Positions 13,493 through 14,878 of a stretch of DNA of 14,878 bases are shown piece after piece (position 1 is the stretch's first letter; each line of letters begins with the position of its first letter). This DNA is from an uncultured Clostridium sp. GTDB lineage: Bacteria > Bacillota > Clostridia > TANB77 > CAG-508. Below the pieces are notes generated by a model that saw only the letters and a list, made by a program, of their open reading frames with translations, searched no databases and was not told the DNA's origin. The position numbers and the translations under genes were made by a program. The stretch is from positions 1 through 14,878 of the forward strand of contig CAMMMI010000043.1 in NCBI GenBank assembly GCA_946497905.1. Direction: 5' to 3'.

Positions 13493-14878
13493 CTATATAT
13501 CTAATTTTATATGTACATCTTTTAATTGTTGCTCAGATACTTTTGAAGGTGCTCTCATAAGCAAATCTCTGGCTCTCTTATTTTTTGGAAATGCTATTAT
13601 TTCTCTAATATTTTGTGAATCTGCAATTAGCATTATCATTCTATCTATTCCTGGTGCTGCTCCTGCATGTGGTGGTGTTCCATATTGAAATGCATTGTAT
13701 AATGCTCCAAATCTTGTTTTTACATCTTCTTCTTTGTACCCTGCTATTTCAAATGCTTTTATCATTATTTCTGGATTATGATTTCTTACCGCTCCTGAAG
13801 CCATTTCGTATCCATTACATACTAAGTCATATTGATATGCTAATATGTCTAATGGATTTTTATTTTCCAATGCTTCTAGTCCTCCTTGTGGCATTGAAAA
13901 TGGATTATGACTAAAGTCTATTGTTCCTTCATCTGACATTTCATACATTGGAAAATCTACTATAAAACAAAATCTATATACATCTTTTTCTAGTATATCT
14001 AACCTTTTTCCTAATTCGATTCTTACTAATCCTGCTATTTTTTGTGCTTTTTCAAATTCATCTGCTATAAAGAATATTGATGAATTTTCTTCTACCCCAA
14101 ATTCTTTTTTTAATTGCTCTTTTATATCTTGAGTTATAAATTTAGCAATTCCTCCTGTTATTTCTCCTGTTTCTTCGTATTTTGTCCATGCTAATCCTTT
14201 TGCTCCTACTTCGTCTGATGTTGCAAATTCTACCATTTTATCAAAAAACTTTCTTCCTTGTTTTGCTCCATTTGGTACAACTATTGCTTTTATTGTCTTA
14301 TCTTTGAATGCATTAAAATCTGAATTCTTAAATAATTTTGTTACATCTTGTATTATTAATGGATTTCTTAAGTCTGGTTTATCTATCCCGTATTTTTCCA
14401 TTGCCTCTTTATATGGAATACGTAAAAATGGTCCTTTGTCGACTTTCCAATTTGTAAATTTTCCAAATGTGTATGGAACTACTTCTTCTATTACTTTAAA
14501 TACATCTTCTTGTGTTGCAAAGCTCATTTCAAAGTCTAATTGATAGAATTCTCCTGGTGCTCTGTCTGCTCTTGGGTCTTCATCTCTAAAACATGGTGCT
14601 ATTTGATAGTATTTATTAAATCCTGCTACCATTAATAATTGTTTAAATTGTTGAGGAGCTTGTGGAAGGGCATAAAATTCTCCTGGATTTAGTCTACTTG
14701 GTACTAAGTAATCTCTTGCACCTTCTGGAGAAGAATTTGCTAATATTGGTGTTTGTATTTCTGTGAAACCTAATTCATCCATTTTGTCTCTCATTGCTTT
14801 TAAGATTTTTGAACGTAATAATATATTATTATGTAATTTTTCATTTCTTAAATCTAAAAATCTATATTCTAATCTTAA
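13493..14878 (-). CDS. aspS: Aspartate--tRNA ligase, 5' end beyond window
   Basis: This class II aminoacyl-tRNA synthetase charges tRNA-Asp. The frame is open to the window edge. Reading on past the first internal ATG at 14794 gives 28 more codons (RLEYRFLDLRNEKLH...), which are typical AspRS catalytic-domain entry. Thus 461 residues are visible out of about 590, and only the N-terminal anticodon-binding OB fold is missing. Motif 2 reads CFRDEDPRADRAPGEFYQLD, and motif 3 is GAAPGIDRM near the C terminus. The bacterial GAD insertion domain lies between them (containing the FFIADE segment), followed by DFPMYE and SHNPFSMP. The PGEFYQLD form of motif 2, in place of the common QPEFTQID, is, from memory, typical of alphaproteobacterial and some other AspRSs. 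The stop at 13493-13495 adjoins the REP-like repeat before mnmA. Confidence 0.96.
   Translation of the reverse strand, partial: LRLEYRFLDLRNEKLHNNILLRSKILKAMRDKMDELGFTEIQTPILANSSPEGARDYLVPSRLNPGEFYALPQAPQQFKQLLMVAGFNKYYQIAPCFRDEDPRADRAPGEFYQLDFEMSFATQEDVFKVIEEVVPYTFGKFTNWKVDKGPFLRIPYKEAMEKYGIDKPDLRNPLIIQDVTKLFKNSDFNAFKDKTIKAIVVPNGAKQGRKFFDKMVEFATSDEVGAKGLAWTKYEETGEITGGIAKFITQDIKEQLKKEFGVEENSSIFFIADEFEKAQKIAGLVRIELGKRLDILEKDVYRFCFIVDFPMYEMSDEGTIDFSHNPFSMPQGGLEALENKNPLDILAYQYDLVCNGYEMASGAVRNHNPEIMIKAFEIAGYKEEDVKTRFGALYNAFQYGTPPHAGAAPGIDRMIMLIADSQNIREIIAFPKNKRARDLLMRAPSKVSEQQLKDVHIKLDI

Noticed and set aside
11935..14543. Plus-strand frames opposite walR, mnmA and aspS
   Set aside because: They are shadows of confident minus-strand genes with low-complexity translations and no ribosome binding sites.

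Overview
The window is very AT-rich (estimated by eye, not counted) and looks like a chromosomal segment of a low-GC Bacillota, most likely an uncultivated clostridial lineage of the gut type. Supporting this are A/T-ending codons, AGGAG-type ribosome binding sites, a WalR-like response regulator, a PASTA-bearing class B penicillin-binding protein and the MEP isoprenoid enzymes IspG and IspH. The genus cannot be fixed from the sequence. Nine of the ten genes lie on the minus strand. That strand is purine-rich and is probably the leading strand.

Positions 1-5558 hold an accessory block of three closely spaced minus-strand genes. In transcription order these are a 1636-residue multidomain protein, a 104-residue charged protein, and a small conserved-looking protein cut by the left window edge. 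The large protein has a long N-terminal field of degenerate helical repeats, a Cys/His-rich middle module with a THNE motif, and a C-terminal HD phosphohydrolase domain. Its last codons form the ribosome binding site of the next gene. This is the least explained and most interesting part of the window.

Positions 5810-9261 hold rsmA (16S rRNA dimethyltransferase, minus strand) and the transpeptidase gene (plus strand), transcribed divergently from a regulatory region at 6689-6954. That region has a readable promoter for each gene, a cluster of TTAGGTT/AACCTAA half-sites just downstream of the rsmA promoter, and a perfect 13-bp hairpin at the predicted start of the transpeptidase mRNA.

Positions 9264-11255 hold ispH and ispG, the last two enzymes of the MEP pathway, in one minus-strand unit. 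The transpeptidase gene and ispH converge on a terminator built into the ends of both reading frames. Positions 11441-14878 hold the walR-like regulator without an adjacent kinase, mnmA (tRNA 2-thiolation) and the 3' part of aspS. The spaces between these housekeeping genes carry small repeats: a 60-bp palindromic insertion flanked by an 8-bp duplication at the mnmA stop codon, and two copies of a REP-like inverted repeat. No RNA genes, CRISPR arrays or complete insertion sequences were seen, and no gene-free stretch exceeds 300 bases.
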